A stretch of DNA of 64,000 nt from Paenibacillus antarcticus (GCF_001637225.1 NZ_LVJI01000053.1:1-64000); one strand, 5' to 3'; positions 27,667-37,045 are shown, counted from the first letter of the stretch. Program-made: numbers and translations. Notes: generated from the sequence alone by a model not told the origin.

Positions 27667-28974
27667 TTATTTCTCGCCAATCGAAGCTTCTTCTTTTTCA
27701 TTAGATAATCCAAGTACTTCTAATAATTTGATGAATAAACTAAGGGCAATCCCGACGATGGTTGCTAAGGCCATACCTTTAAGTTCAATACCGTAAATAT
27801 GAAGAGTAGCTCCACTTAGACCAATAACTAAGACAAGAGTAGCTAGAATCATATTCGATGCTTTAGAGAAATCAACTTTTTGTTCTACAAATATACGAAG
27901 ACCAGAAGCTGCAATAACACCGAACAACAGAAGAGACACGCCCCCCATTACAGCAGGAGGTATTTCTGAAATCACAGAGGAGAAGGTTCCAGAGAAAGAT
28001 AGGAGAATAGCAATAATAGCAGCTCCACCAATGACAAAGACGGAGTATACCTTTGTGAGTGCCATTACACCGATATTCTCCCCATAGGTCGTATTAGGTG
28101 TTGAACCAACAAATCCGGAGACAATAGTTGAAATCCCATTCCCAAGTAGTGAGCGGTGAAGACCGGGATCTTTATTGAGATCTTTCCCAACAATATTACT
28201 TGTCACAAGTAAATGACCTATATGTTCTACAATGACCACTAGAGACACTGGAATGATCGTTAGGATGACAGATAAGTTAAAGCTTGGTGTTGTAATATGT
28301 GGGGTTGCGAAGAAATTAGCGTTAGCAATTGCGGAACTGTTAACTTCACCCATGAAGTATGCCAGCATATACCCTGTTACAATACCTATCAAGATATGGA
28401 TGATCTTGGGGAATCCTCTGAAGACGAGCGCACCAATAATGGTAACACCTAGCGTTGTCATGGATATAATGATGGTAGGCATATCGGGAGTCCAACTGGC
28501 CGCTGCTACCGCATCCTCAGGACCAATAAGACCTGCCATCCGTGCGGCTACAGGTACAATCTCGAGACCAATGGTTGCTACGATAGCACCCATAACTGCT
28601 GGAGGGAATACGACATTAATCCAAGCCGTACCTACACGTTGGACAATCAAGGCTACGATACAAAAAATAACTCCAGTAACAATAAATGCCCCTAGCGCCA
28701 AGGAATAACCTTGATCAGGGTCCTTGAGTATTAGTGAACTAACAGGCGCTATAAATGCAAAGCTGGAGCCTAAGTATGCGGGGATTTTCCCTTTACAAAT
28801 TAAGATATAGAACAAGGTACCGATACCATTCATTAATAGAATCATACCTGGATCGACTCCGAACAGATTAGGTACTAACACAGTGCTTCCAAACATGGCG
28901 AATAAGTGTTGTAGGCTTAGTAGGAAGCCGGGGCCAAGAGGCAATCGCTCATTTACTTGAATTTCTCGTTGCAA
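27667..28974 (-). CDS. uraA: Uracil permease, NCS2 family
   Basis: A 435-residue membrane protein with about 14 helices. Motifs: LSLQHLFAMFGSTVLVPNLFG near the N-terminus, AYLGSSFAFIAPV, and the NCS2 signature region VVIVEHIGHLLVTSN and GNGISTIVSGFVGSTPNTTYGENIG. This set is typical of UraA/PyrP uracil:proton symporters rather than xanthine carriers. Single gene on the reverse strand between apt and relA. I found no purine riboswitch or PyrR-type structure in the 5' region that I could defend. Confidence 0.88.
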   Translation of the reverse strand: MQREIQVNERLPLGPGFLLSLQHLFAMFGSTVLVPNLFGVDPGMILLMNGIGTLFYILICKGKIPAYLGSSFAFIAPVSSLILKDPDQGYSLALGAFIVTGVIFCIVALIVQRVGTAWINVVFPPAVMGAIVATIGLEIVPVAARMAGLIGPEDAVAAASWTPDMPTIIISMTTLGVTIIGALVFRGFPKIIHILIGIVTGYMLAYFMGEVNSSAIANANFFATPHITTPSFNLSVILTIIPVSLVVIVEHIGHLLVTSNIVGKDLNKDPGLHRSLLGNGISTIVSGFVGSTPNTTYGENIGVMALTKVYSVFVIGGAAIIAILLSFSGTFSSVISEIPPAVMGGVSLLLFGVIAASGLRIFVEQKVDFSKASNMILATLVLVIGLSGATLHIYGIELKGMALATIVGIALSLFIKLLEVLGLSNEKEEASIGEK

Positions 28975-29147
28975 AGATTTTCACTCCTAATTGATTTAGT
29001 GTTTTTCCTGTATAAAAAATGATCTTATATAGATTAATTAGATTTGCTGAATATTACAATAACATTTTCGAAATAATCACTTATAAGCCACTTTCATGTT
29101 GAAAATGGCACTTCATTGTCAACCCATGCTTTGGATTAGCTGAAGTG

Positions 29148-29176
29148 TTGACGTATTACGTCACAAGCGTCATAAT
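29148..29176 (+). promoter_or_regulatory. Probable sigma-A promoter of relA
   Basis: TTGACG, 17 bases, CATAAT. It predicts a leader of about 80 bases before relA. Confidence 0.6.
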
Positions 29177-29196
29177 TAATAAAAAATCACACGGAG

Positions 29197-29235
29197 GGAA
29201 CCTGCACAGATTATTGGAAATGCGGGTTCCATTTT
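29197..29235 (+). promoter_or_regulatory. Hairpin in the relA leader, possible attenuator
   Basis: Ten-base stem GGAACCTGCA / TGCGGGTTCC (one G-T pair) with a 14-base loop, followed by ATTTTATAT. It begins next to a GGAGGG that is not followed by a start codon. Confidence 0.45.
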
Positions 29236-29262
29236 ATATAGAAGGGAAACGGCATAAACTAG

Positions 29263-31443
29263 ATGGGCATAGAGCGATTACTTGAAAAGGCTGAAGCCTA
29301 TATAAAAGAAAATGATCTTATCCGCATCCAAGAAGCATACGACTTCGCGGAACAAGCTCATCACGGACAGGTTCGGAAATCAGGCGAACCCTATATTCTG
29401 CATCCGCTAGCGGTTGCAGATATTGTCGTGAGCATGCAGATGGACTCCTTGTCTGTTATAGCGGCTCTCTTACATGATGTCGTTGAAGATACGACAGTCT
29501 CTTTAGTTGATATTCGTAACCAATTCGGAGATACCTGTGCGATGCTTGTAGATGGACTTACTAAGCTAGAACGCATTAAGTTCCGTTCTAAAGAAGAACA
29601 ACAAAATGAGAACTATAGAAAAATGTTTATTGCGATGGCACAGGATATTCGTGTCATTGTGATTAAATTAGCAGATCGCCTTCATAATATGCGTACATTG
29701 AAGTTCCAATCGGAGGAAAGTCAGCGCCGAATTGCATATGAAACATTGGAGATTTTTTGTCCTATTGCAGATCGGTTAGGTATTTCTGCTATCAAAGGAG
29801 AAATGGAAGACCTTTCTCTAAGATATTTAAATCCTCAACAATATTATCGTATAGCGAATCTGATTCACAAAAAACGTGCAGAACGTGAAGAATTTGTCGA
29901 CAGTGTTATTCTGAGAATTAAAGAAAAGTTGGACGAAATGGGTATCGAAGGTGAGCTTTCTGGGCGTCCTAAACATATTTATAGCGTATTCAACAAAATG
30001 ACGACTAAAAACAAACAATTCAATGAAATCTATGATTTGCTTGCTATTCGTATCATTGTAGACAATATCAAAGATTGTTATGCCACATTAGGGATTATCC
30101 ATACGTTATGGAAACCGATGCCTGGACGCTTTAAAGATTATATAGCTATGCCAAAAGCGAATATGTATCAATCACTTCATACAACCGTGGTTGGTCCTAA
30201 TGGGGAGCCTACAGAAGTCCAAATTCGTACCCTCGATATGCATCGTACAGCAGAATTTGGTATAGCTGCACATTGGGCGTATAAGGAAGGCACATCTGCT
30301 GTGGGTACCTTTGAGAATAAAATGACATTTTTCAGAGAGATCCTTGAACTTCAACATGAGGCCAAAGATGCTTCTGAATTTGTAGAATCACTTAAGATGG
30401 ACTTTTTCTCTGATCTAGTCTTTGTGTTTACCCCTAAAGGGGAAGTTGTTGAACTTCCATCAGGGTCTGTACCGTTAGATTATGCTTATAGAATTCATAC
30501 TGAAGTTGGGAATCGCACCATTGGTTCTAAAGTCAATGGTCGAATCGTACCGTTGGATCATAGGCTGAAGACCGGGGATATTGTCGAAATCATGACTTCC
30601 AAACACTCATACGGACCCAGTCAGGATTGGCTTAAGATCGCTCAATCTTCTCACGCCAAAAGTAAAATTAAACAATGGTTCAAGAAGGAACGACGGGAAG
30701 AGAATGTTGAAAAAGGACATGATTCCATTGAACGAGAACTCAAGCGCCTTGGATTGGAACCTTCGGAATGGATGACAGATGATAAGTTAATGGAAGTAGC
30801 TAAGAAGTTTGCTTTCAATGACCCTGAAGATATGCTCTCTGCTGTAGGATTTAGTGGTATAACCGCCTCTCAAATTGTTACACGTCTGACGGAGAAGTTA
30901 CGCAAAGAGCAAGAAGAAGCAAACATGATTGAATTGACCTCGGAAATCAAAGAAATCAAAGCACCTACCGTAGAAAAGAAAAATCGCCCTACGAACGGCG
31001 TTCGCGTTAAAGGGATAGATAATTTATTGATACGATTTGCAAGGTGCTGTAATCCAGTACCTGGCGATGAAATAATCGGTTATGTTACACGTGGAAGAGG
31101 TGTGTCTATACATCGTATGGATTGTCCGAATATTCCTACTGAAGGTGATGGTGAGGAAGCGGCACGGGTTATCGAAGTGGAATGGGAAGGGCAGCTTGAA
31201 GCGAATTATAGTGTCGATATTGAGATTACCGGTCATGACCGTAACGGACTCTTAAATGAGGTATTACAGGCGGTATCCGAGATGAAGACGAATATATCTG
31301 CGGTTACCGGACGTTCTGATAAGAATAAAATGGCACAGATGCACATGACCATCCTAATTCGTAATACGGATCACCTTCATTCTGTTGTTGAGCGGATTAA
31401 GAGGGTGAAGGATGTGTACACGGTACACCGAATTATCCAGTAA
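29263..31443 (+). CDS. relA: Bifunctional (p)ppGpp synthetase/hydrolase Rel
   Basis: A 726-residue stringent-response enzyme. HD hydrolase domain (HDVVEDT, His71/Asp72; ADRLHNMRTL), synthetase domain (GRFKDYIAMPKANMYQSLHT), TGS domain near 390-450 (VFVFTPKGEVVELPSGS), zinc-finger/helical region (RFARCCNPVPGDEIIGY) and a C-terminal ACT domain. All catalytic regions are intact, so both making and degrading (p)ppGpp are expected. The nearest ribosome-like site (GAAGGGA) is unusually far, about 15 bases from the ATG. dtd follows, as in Bacillus. Confidence 0.96.
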   Translation: MGIERLLEKAEAYIKENDLIRIQEAYDFAEQAHHGQVRKSGEPYILHPLAVADIVVSMQMDSLSVIAALLHDVVEDTTVSLVDIRNQFGDTCAMLVDGLTKLERIKFRSKEEQQNENYRKMFIAMAQDIRVIVIKLADRLHNMRTLKFQSEESQRRIAYETLEIFCPIADRLGISAIKGEMEDLSLRYLNPQQYYRIANLIHKKRAEREEFVDSVILRIKEKLDEMGIEGELSGRPKHIYSVFNKMTTKNKQFNEIYDLLAIRIIVDNIKDCYATLGIIHTLWKPMPGRFKDYIAMPKANMYQSLHTTVVGPNGEPTEVQIRTLDMHRTAEFGIAAHWAYKEGTSAVGTFENKMTFFREILELQHEAKDASEFVESLKMDFFSDLVFVFTPKGEVVELPSGSVPLDYAYRIHTEVGNRTIGSKVNGRIVPLDHRLKTGDIVEIMTSKHSYGPSQDWLKIAQSSHAKSKIKQWFKKERREENVEKGHDSIERELKRLGLEPSEWMTDDKLMEVAKKFAFNDPEDMLSAVGFSGITASQIVTRLTEKLRKEQEEANMIELTSEIKEIKAPTVEKKNRPTNGVRVKGIDNLLIRFARCCNPVPGDEIIGYVTRGRGVSIHRMDCPNIPTEGDGEEAARVIEVEWEGQLEANYSVDIEITGHDRNGLLNEVLQAVSEMKTNISAVTGRSDKNKMAQMHMTILIRNTDHLHSVVERIKRVKDVYTVHRIIQ

Positions 31444-31478
31444 TCAGGGATATGTGATAAAGGAGCGAGTACGTTCAT

Positions 31479-31928
31479 ATGAAAGTGGTTGTACAACGCT
31501 GTAAAGAGGCTTCTGTTACCGTTAGTGGTGATATCGTTGGTAAGATAGATCAAGGTCTAATGGTGCTCGTAGGGGTCACTCATGAAGACACAGAGAAGGA
31601 CGCTAAATACCTGGTTGAGAAGATAGCAGGCTTGCGTATTTTTGAAGATGATCTTGGTAAAATGAACCATAGTGTCGTAGATATGGGTGGAGCTATATTA
31701 TCGGTATCTCAATTCACGTTATATGGTGATTGCCGTAAAGGCAGACGACCGAACTTTATGGCTGCAGCGAAACCTGATATAGCAAAAGATCTTTATGAAT
31801 ACTTCAATCGTGAATTGATAGCTAAAGGGATACATGTCGAAACAGGTCAATTCGGTGAAATGATGGATGTTTCCTTTACAAATTGGGGACCAGTGACCTT
31901 GATTATCGATAGTCGTGTAGACGCATAG
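31479..31928 (+). CDS. dtd: D-aminoacyl-tRNA deacylase
   Basis: 149 residues. Hydrolyses D-amino acids wrongly attached to tRNA. Motifs: MKVVVQRCKEASVTV start, SQFTLYGDCRKGRRP and the cross-subunit GPVT motif in NWGPVTLIID. AAAGGAGCG lies about 12 bases before the ATG. Forms a conserved pair with relA. Confidence 0.97.
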   Translation: MKVVVQRCKEASVTVSGDIVGKIDQGLMVLVGVTHEDTEKDAKYLVEKIAGLRIFEDDLGKMNHSVVDMGGAILSVSQFTLYGDCRKGRRPNFMAAAKPDIAKDLYEYFNRELIAKGIHVETGQFGEMMDVSFTNWGPVTLIIDSRVDA

Positions 31929-32046
31929 AAGGTCTGCTTGAAGGGAATGGTAAGAATAGAGCTCAAGAGATATTCTTATCTATATAGATCGAACTAAAGT
32001 ATATTGTCTGTGGTTCGATTTATTTACCAAAGGAGCGCTTTATCAC

Positions 32047-32211
32047 ATGCGTCAGTCATCCAAACAATGCTCATCGCAAGTGTTACCGACGATACCGATA
32101 GGTCATTTTAATGAAATCCTTCAAAGTGATCGTGCTTCAAAGTGTGTGTCATATCCAATGTGGGCGGTATGCCCTAAGGGAAACCATCGAGATGATATAC
32201 CTAGAATGTAG
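32047..32211 (+). CDS. Possible 54-residue protein of unknown function
   Basis: An ATG-initiated frame of 54 codons with AAAGGAG eleven bases upstream, inside the otherwise empty 464-base gap between dtd and the DJ-1 gene, and followed by a terminator at 32243. The product starts MRQSSKQCSSQVLP and ends HRDDIPRM, has three cysteines and no membrane segment. I recognise no family. The flanks 31929-32040 contain a weak inverted repeat around ATCGAACT...GGTTCGAT that may end dtd. Confidence 0.4.
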   Translation: MRQSSKQCSSQVLPTIPIGHFNEILQSDRASKCVSYPMWAVCPKGNHRDDIPRM

Positions 32212-32242
32212 ATCCATGAATATGATAATTATTGTGAACTGG

Positions 32243-32269
32243 GACAACCTTTGAGGGTTGTCTTTTTTT
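32243..32269 (+). terminator. Terminator after the small ORF
   Basis: Stem GACAACC / GGTTGTC with a six-base loop and seven T residues. Confidence 0.8.
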
Positions 32270-32392
32270 AATATGATAACTTATATCAATCGAGTGCGGA
32301 GAGCTCAACCTGTTTACTTGATTTAGTGTGTTATAAAATACGCTAGTTAGGGTAATAACAAGTACACCCTAAAGAAAAAGGAGCGCGATACT

Positions 32393-32902
32393 ATGAGTAA
32401 AGTAGTTGCTTTTCTATTAGCAAATCAATTTGAAGATTCCGAAATGAAAGAACCATACGATGCTGTAATAAAAGCTGGACATAAGGCTATTATTATTGGA
32501 CTGAAAAAAGGTGAAATACTTAAAGGTAAAAAAGGACAATCTACCTATACAACAGATCAAGCTATAGCAGATAGCAAAATAGTAGATTATGATGCCATTG
32601 TTATTCCTGGGGGTTCTTCCCCTGAGGCATTACGCTTGAATTCAAATATATTAGAGTTCGTTAAAGAGGCTAACGATAAGAAGTTACCCATTGCTGCGAT
32701 CTGTCACGGACCACAGATACTCATTAGTGCAGCCTTGCTTAATGGACGCACGATTACTTCGTATCAGGCACTACAAGATGATGTGGTCAACGCAGGTGCT
32801 AAATTCAAGGATGAGGAAGTTGTGGTCGATGGGAACTTCATTACTTCGCGTACACCTGAGGATGAACCCGCGTTTATTCGTGAATTATTGAAGGTACTCT
32901 GA
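32393..32902 (+). CDS. DJ-1/PfpI family protein
   Basis: 169 residues of the type 1 glutamine-amidotransferase-like fold. The nucleophile elbow AAICHGPQIL carries the reactive Cys near residue 105 followed by His; an acidic residue in QFEDSE near the N-terminus completes the usual site. The family holds general stress proteins (B. subtilis YraA/GS18) credited with protease or deglycase activity; which applies here cannot be told. AAAGGAGCG upstream. Followed 46 bases later by another stress-type gene. Confidence 0.88.
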   Translation: MSKVVAFLLANQFEDSEMKEPYDAVIKAGHKAIIIGLKKGEILKGKKGQSTYTTDQAIADSKIVDYDAIVIPGGSSPEALRLNSNILEFVKEANDKKLPIAAICHGPQILISAALLNGRTITSYQALQDDVVNAGAKFKDEEVVVDGNFITSRTPEDEPAFIRELLKVL

Positions 32903-32947
32903 CTTATAAATGTTCTATGATTTCTATGAGAAAAAGGAGGTTTTATC

Positions 32948-33391
32948 ATGTCTAAGCAAATCCAAGCGTATTTCCAGACAGAAGATCAAGCTGAAGGTGC
33001 CAAAACGACCCTTCTTACGTATAAAACAGAGCATTTAGAAGTTAGCAAGTTAGCAGATTCGATTAATCGCGATAGTAATCTTATATTTCCTTTAGTTGGG
33101 ATTAATACATCGGGGAATATCAATACTTCTGGAGCAGTAGGAATTATGGGAGCGGGTGGCGTGGCAGGAATCAATATTGTGCCTACCTTGAATAACAATA
33201 TTGATGAGCGCGATATGGATGTCGAGTCAAATGTAAATGATGAAGGAGTGTTATGGAACACTACTGAGGTTACCTCTGATGATGTTGAGAATCTTAATTA
33301 TGTTCTTGTAGCAAAAGTTCAGGATGAGGATTATGAAGAGGTTGTCCAAAAGCTTCGTGAACATCAAGCCTTTGTTGAGAAAGTGGACTAG
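32948..33391 (+). CDS. Putative general-stress protein, YflT-like N-terminus
   Basis: 147 residues, acidic. The N-terminal part (IQAYFQTEDQAEGAKTTLL) recalls the YflT/17M stress-protein fold. The middle is Gly/Asn-rich (INTSGNINTSGAVGIMGAGG), and the C-terminal part (NYVLVAKVQDEDYEEVVQKL) could be a second alpha-beta unit. No catalytic motif seen. AAAAGGAGG lies six bases before the ATG. Probably co-transcribed with the DJ-1 gene. Assignment is weak. Confidence 0.6.
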   Translation: MSKQIQAYFQTEDQAEGAKTTLLTYKTEHLEVSKLADSINRDSNLIFPLVGINTSGNINTSGAVGIMGAGGVAGINIVPTLNNNIDERDMDVESNVNDEGVLWNTTEVTSDDVENLNYVLVAKVQDEDYEEVVQKLREHQAFVEKVD

Positions 33392-33508
33392 ACAGCGCTT
33401 AAGTAAAGCGCTTTCCAAAATGTAATATAAATGTAATATAGAATTCATGTTCTCTTAACATAGTCTGACTATAATAAACCTATGACCCCCTTTTTTAATA
33501 TAACTTTT

Positions 33509-33539
33509 GACCTACAATATCGATTGTGGGTCTTTTTTT
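33509..33539 (+). terminator. Terminator upstream of the hisS promoter
   Basis: Ten-base stem GACCTACAAT / ATTGTGGGTC and seven T residues. It isolates the stress genes from hisS. Confidence 0.85.
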
Positions 33540-33561
33540 GTCGTAAAATGAATGTCCGCTA

Positions 33562-33590
33562 TTGACTTTAGTACGCTAGTTCATTACAAT
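33562..33590 (+). promoter_or_regulatory. Sigma-A promoter of the hisS-aspS T-box transcript
   Basis: TTGACT, 17 bases, TACAAT; transcription should begin near 33597. Confidence 0.8.
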
Positions 33591-33596
33591 CTAAAA

Positions 33597-33918
33597 ATAG
33601 TTGAAAATCGATTCAATGACAGGATAAAGTAATCTAGGCCCCACAAGATCAGAGAAGAGTCCCTTGGCTGTAAGGATTCTCTTGATGACCGGATGAATGA
33701 CTTCCTCGAGAACAGTTGGTGAAACAATCGACTCTCATTTGAGAAATCGTATGTTGTAGTAGCCGTACTGCGCTGAACGGGCGTTAATCGTATAAGCGGA
33801 TGGCTATTACAGTCTTATGGACTGTGAGTTATTCGAAATGTGGGTGGTACCACGGGTGATTACTTTAATTATAATCTCTCGTCCCGGTTCTTTTTGAACA
33901 GGGCGGGAGATTTTTTTT
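33597..33918 (+). promoter_or_regulatory. T-box leader of hisS-aspS, apparent Asp (GAC) specifier
   Basis: Stem I has AAAGTA after the lower stem (33634-33642), AGAGA and GGCTG-type loops, then returns through CCGGAT into GAATGACTT. Aligned with the alaS leader of this window (CCGTC then AGAAAGCTA), the codon slot is GAC at 33699-33701. The T-box sequence GGGTGGTACCACGG is at 33842-33855. The terminator stem ATCTCTCGTCCC / GGGCGGGAGAT with eight T residues ends at 33918. Uncharged tRNA should favour antitermination. Confidence 0.85.
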
Positions 33919-33960
33919 GATTCAAAAAAATGGTTATATATGTAAAAGGAGGTAGTTGTA

Positions 33961-35205
33961 ATGGCCTTTCAAAAACCGACAGGAACGCAAGATCTATTGC
34001 CGGGTATGGTAGAAAAATGGCAGTATGTTGAACAAAAAGCAAGAGATCTATGCAGACGTTTTAATTATCGTGAGATACGTACGCCACTTTTTGAACAGAC
34101 GGATTTATTTGTACGTGGTGTTGGGGATACAACTGATATCGTTGAGAAGGAAATGTATACGTTCAATGATAAAGGTGATCGCAGCATGACGTTACGTCCG
34201 GAAGGAACAGCAGGCGTAGTCAGAGCGTACGTGGAGAATAAGTTATACGGTGAACCTGACGTTAGCAAGCTGTATTATATTGGACCTATGTTTCGGTATG
34301 AACGCCCTCAAGCAGGACGGTATCGTCAATTTCATCAGTTCGGGGTAGAAGCTTTTGGAGCGGTAGATCCTGCAATTGATGCGGAAGTGATATCACTGGG
34401 GTATCAATTTTGTAGGGAGCTAGGAATGCAGGGTGTGAAAGTAGAAATTAACTCTGTAGGTACACCTGAGACTCGTACAGCATATCGAGAGCAATTACTT
34501 GCCTATCTAACACCAATGAAGGACAGCCTTTGTAAAGATTGTAATTCTCGGATGGAGCGCAATCCTATGCGTGTACTGGATTGTAAAGTGGATCAAGATA
34601 AATTCCATGATGCTCCTTCTATTTTGGGAAGTTTAGATGAAGAATGTAGCACTCTTTTTGAGAAGGTAAAGCAGCATTTGGATGTTATGGAAGTGGACTA
34701 TGTTGTCAATCCAAGACTCGTTCGTGGATTGGATTATTATACGCATACCGCTTTTGAATTCAAAGCAGAAGGTATTGGCGCTATTGATACCATTGGTGGT
34801 GGAGGGCGTTATAACGGTCTTGTGAGTGGTATTGGCGGACCAGACCAACCCGGAATTGGTGTAGGTATTGGTTTGGAGCGTATTGTACTCATTCTTGAGA
34901 AACAACAGATCGAACTAAATGCACAGAAACCTTTGGATGTTTACTTCGTCGCTTTAGGCGAACAAGCAGACATGGAAATTACCAAACAAGTATTTAAACT
35001 TCGTCAACTTGGATTCTCAGTAGAACGTGATTATTTGGGACGCAAGATGAAGGCTCAGATGAAGTCCTCAGATCGTCTGAAGGCGCGTTATACTGCGATT
35101 CTTGGTGATGATGAGCTCGAACGTGGTGAAATAGCTCTGAAATCGATGGAGACGGGTGAACAGCTTACCGTGAAATTGGATGAGATCCATCTGAACCTTG
35201 TTTAA
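33961..35205 (+). CDS. hisS: Histidine-tRNA ligase
   Basis: 414 residues, class II synthetase. Motif 2 region GPMFRYERPQAGRYRQFHQF, histidine motif LVRGLDYYTHTAFEF, motif 3 GIGVGIGLERI, and a C-terminal anticodon-binding domain. AAAGGAGG upstream of the ATG. First gene of a hisS-aspS unit under one T-box; aspS starts 43 bases after it. Confidence 0.97.
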   Translation: MAFQKPTGTQDLLPGMVEKWQYVEQKARDLCRRFNYREIRTPLFEQTDLFVRGVGDTTDIVEKEMYTFNDKGDRSMTLRPEGTAGVVRAYVENKLYGEPDVSKLYYIGPMFRYERPQAGRYRQFHQFGVEAFGAVDPAIDAEVISLGYQFCRELGMQGVKVEINSVGTPETRTAYREQLLAYLTPMKDSLCKDCNSRMERNPMRVLDCKVDQDKFHDAPSILGSLDEECSTLFEKVKQHLDVMEVDYVVNPRLVRGLDYYTHTAFEFKAEGIGAIDTIGGGGRYNGLVSGIGGPDQPGIGVGIGLERIVLILEKQQIELNAQKPLDVYFVALGEQADMEITKQVFKLRQLGFSVERDYLGRKMKAQMKSSDRLKARYTAILGDDELERGEIALKSMETGEQLTVKLDEIHLNLV

Positions 35206-35248
35206 AATGCCTATTAGGCTAACTATAGAAAAAGGGGATTGATTAAGT

Positions 35249-37030
35249 ATGAGTAGAACACATCAATGTGGAAAACTTACGACAGCACATATAGGCGAGA
35301 CAGTTACGCTGAATGGTTGGGTGCAGACACGTCGCGATTTAGGAGGCGTTATGTTTATCGATTTCCGCGATCGTAGCGGGATCGTACAGATCGTATTTAA
35401 CCCAAGTTTCTCCGGTGATGCACTTGCTATAGCGGATAAAGTTCGTAGTGAATATGTACTGACTGTAACAGGTGAGGTAGTACTACGTGATAAAGAGACC
35501 GTTAATGCCAATCTCCCTACAGGAGAAATTGAAGTACGTATTACAGAAATTGAAGTGTTAAATGCAGCTAAGACACCTCCATTCTTTATTGAAGATGGTG
35601 TTGAAGTTGATGAGTCACTTCGATTGAAATATCGTTACTTAGATTTGCGCAGACCTGAAATGCAGAAGACACTTATGTTGCGTTCCAAAGCAACTAAGAT
35701 TTTCCGTGATTTCTTGGATGATGAAGGTTTCATCGACGTGGAGACACCAATCTTGACTAAGAGTTCTCCAGAAGGTGCACGTGATTACTTGGTTCCAAGT
35801 CGTGTGCATGCTGGCGAGTTCTTTGCACTACCGCAATCCCCACAAATTTACAAACAATTATTAATGGTAGGTGGAATTGAACGTTATTATCAAATCGCAC
35901 GTTGTTTCCGTGATGAAGATCTTCGTTCAGACCGTCAACCTGAATTTACGCAAGTCGATATTGAGACTTCTTTCATAGATCGGGACACTCTTCTAAATAT
36001 GATGGAGCAACTTATGGTTCGTCTATTTAAGGAAACGGTGGGTGCGGAATTGCCGACACCATTCCAACGTATTAGTCATGCAGACGCGATGAGCAAGTAT
36101 GGTTCCGATAAACCGGATCTACGTTTTGGATTAGAACTCGTAGAATTGAGTGATATCGTAGCTAATAGTGGAGCTAAGGTATTCGCATCCGTTATTGGAA
36201 ATGGTGGACAAGTGAAGTGTCTTAACGCTAAAGGATGCGGAACATGGAGTCGTAAAGACATCGATGAGCTCGGAACATATGCGAGTCGTTATGGCGCGAA
36301 AGGACTAGCTTGGGTCCAAGTGAAAGATGGCGAATTTAAAGGTCCAATCGTTAAATTCCTTTCTGAAGATGAAATTATAGCAATCAAAGAACGTACAGGA
36401 GCAGAAGATGGCGACCTTCTCCTATTCTCTGCGGATAACAGTAAGATTGTTGCTGATGTTCTAGGTGCGTTACGTCTTAAGATTGGTCGTCAATTAGGAT
36501 TAATTAACGACAAAGAATTTAAATTTGTTTGGGTATTAGACTTCCCATTGCTTAGCTATGATGATGATCAGAAACGATATATTGCAGAACATCACCCGTT
36601 CACACGTCCTAAGGATGAGGATTTGGAATTGTTCGATACAGATCCTTTGAAGATGCGTGCTGAAGCTTATGATATCGTATTAAATGGCTATGAAGTTGGT
36701 GGCGGTTCGATGCGTATCTTTAAACGTGAAATTCAGGAGAAAATGTTCAACGCGCTCGGTTTGTCACCTGAAGATGCATATGATAAGTTTGGATACCTAC
36801 TGGATGCCTTTGAATATGGAACTCCACCTCATGGTGGTATTGCCTTTGGATTGGACAGACTGATTATGTTATTGGCTGGTCGTACGAATCTTCGTGAGAC
36901 GATTGCGTTCCCGAAAACAGCTAGCGCAACGGATCTGTTGATGGATGCTCCTTCACCAGTAGAAAATATTCAACTTGAACAACTTCATATTAAATTGTCG
37001 AAAAAACCAGGTGAAGAAAAGAAAGCTTAA
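35249..37030 (+). CDS. aspS: Aspartate-tRNA ligase
   Basis: 593 residues, bacterial-type class II synthetase. N-terminal OB anticodon domain (LNGWVQTRRDLGGVMFIDFRDRSG has the family pattern), motif 2 RCFRDEDLRSDRQPEF, the bacterial GAD insertion at about 290-410, and motif 3 GIAFGLDRLIMLLAG. Whether it is specific for tRNA-Asp or also charges tRNA-Asn cannot be judged from motifs alone. AAAAGGGGATT upstream. Confidence 0.97.
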   Translation: MSRTHQCGKLTTAHIGETVTLNGWVQTRRDLGGVMFIDFRDRSGIVQIVFNPSFSGDALAIADKVRSEYVLTVTGEVVLRDKETVNANLPTGEIEVRITEIEVLNAAKTPPFFIEDGVEVDESLRLKYRYLDLRRPEMQKTLMLRSKATKIFRDFLDDEGFIDVETPILTKSSPEGARDYLVPSRVHAGEFFALPQSPQIYKQLLMVGGIERYYQIARCFRDEDLRSDRQPEFTQVDIETSFIDRDTLLNMMEQLMVRLFKETVGAELPTPFQRISHADAMSKYGSDKPDLRFGLELVELSDIVANSGAKVFASVIGNGGQVKCLNAKGCGTWSRKDIDELGTYASRYGAKGLAWVQVKDGEFKGPIVKFLSEDEIIAIKERTGAEDGDLLLFSADNSKIVADVLGALRLKIGRQLGLINDKEFKFVWVLDFPLLSYDDDQKRYIAEHHPFTRPKDEDLELFDTDPLKMRAEAYDIVLNGYEVGGGSMRIFKREIQEKMFNALGLSPEDAYDKFGYLLDAFEYGTPPHGGIAFGLDRLIMLLAGRTNLRETIAFPKTASATDLLMDAPSPVENIQLEQLHIKLSKKPGEEKKA

Positions 37031-37045
37031 AGGAGGCATCTGTAC

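Noticed and set aside
28232..28708. 158-codon forward frame inside the uracil permease gene
   Set aside because: Antisense shadow of a membrane-protein gene with low-complexity Ile/Thr-rich translation and no initiation signals.
33394..33412. Short hairpin AGCGCTT/AAGCGCT after the stress gene as a terminator
   Set aside because: Only a weak T stretch follows, and a much better terminator is present at 33509-33539.
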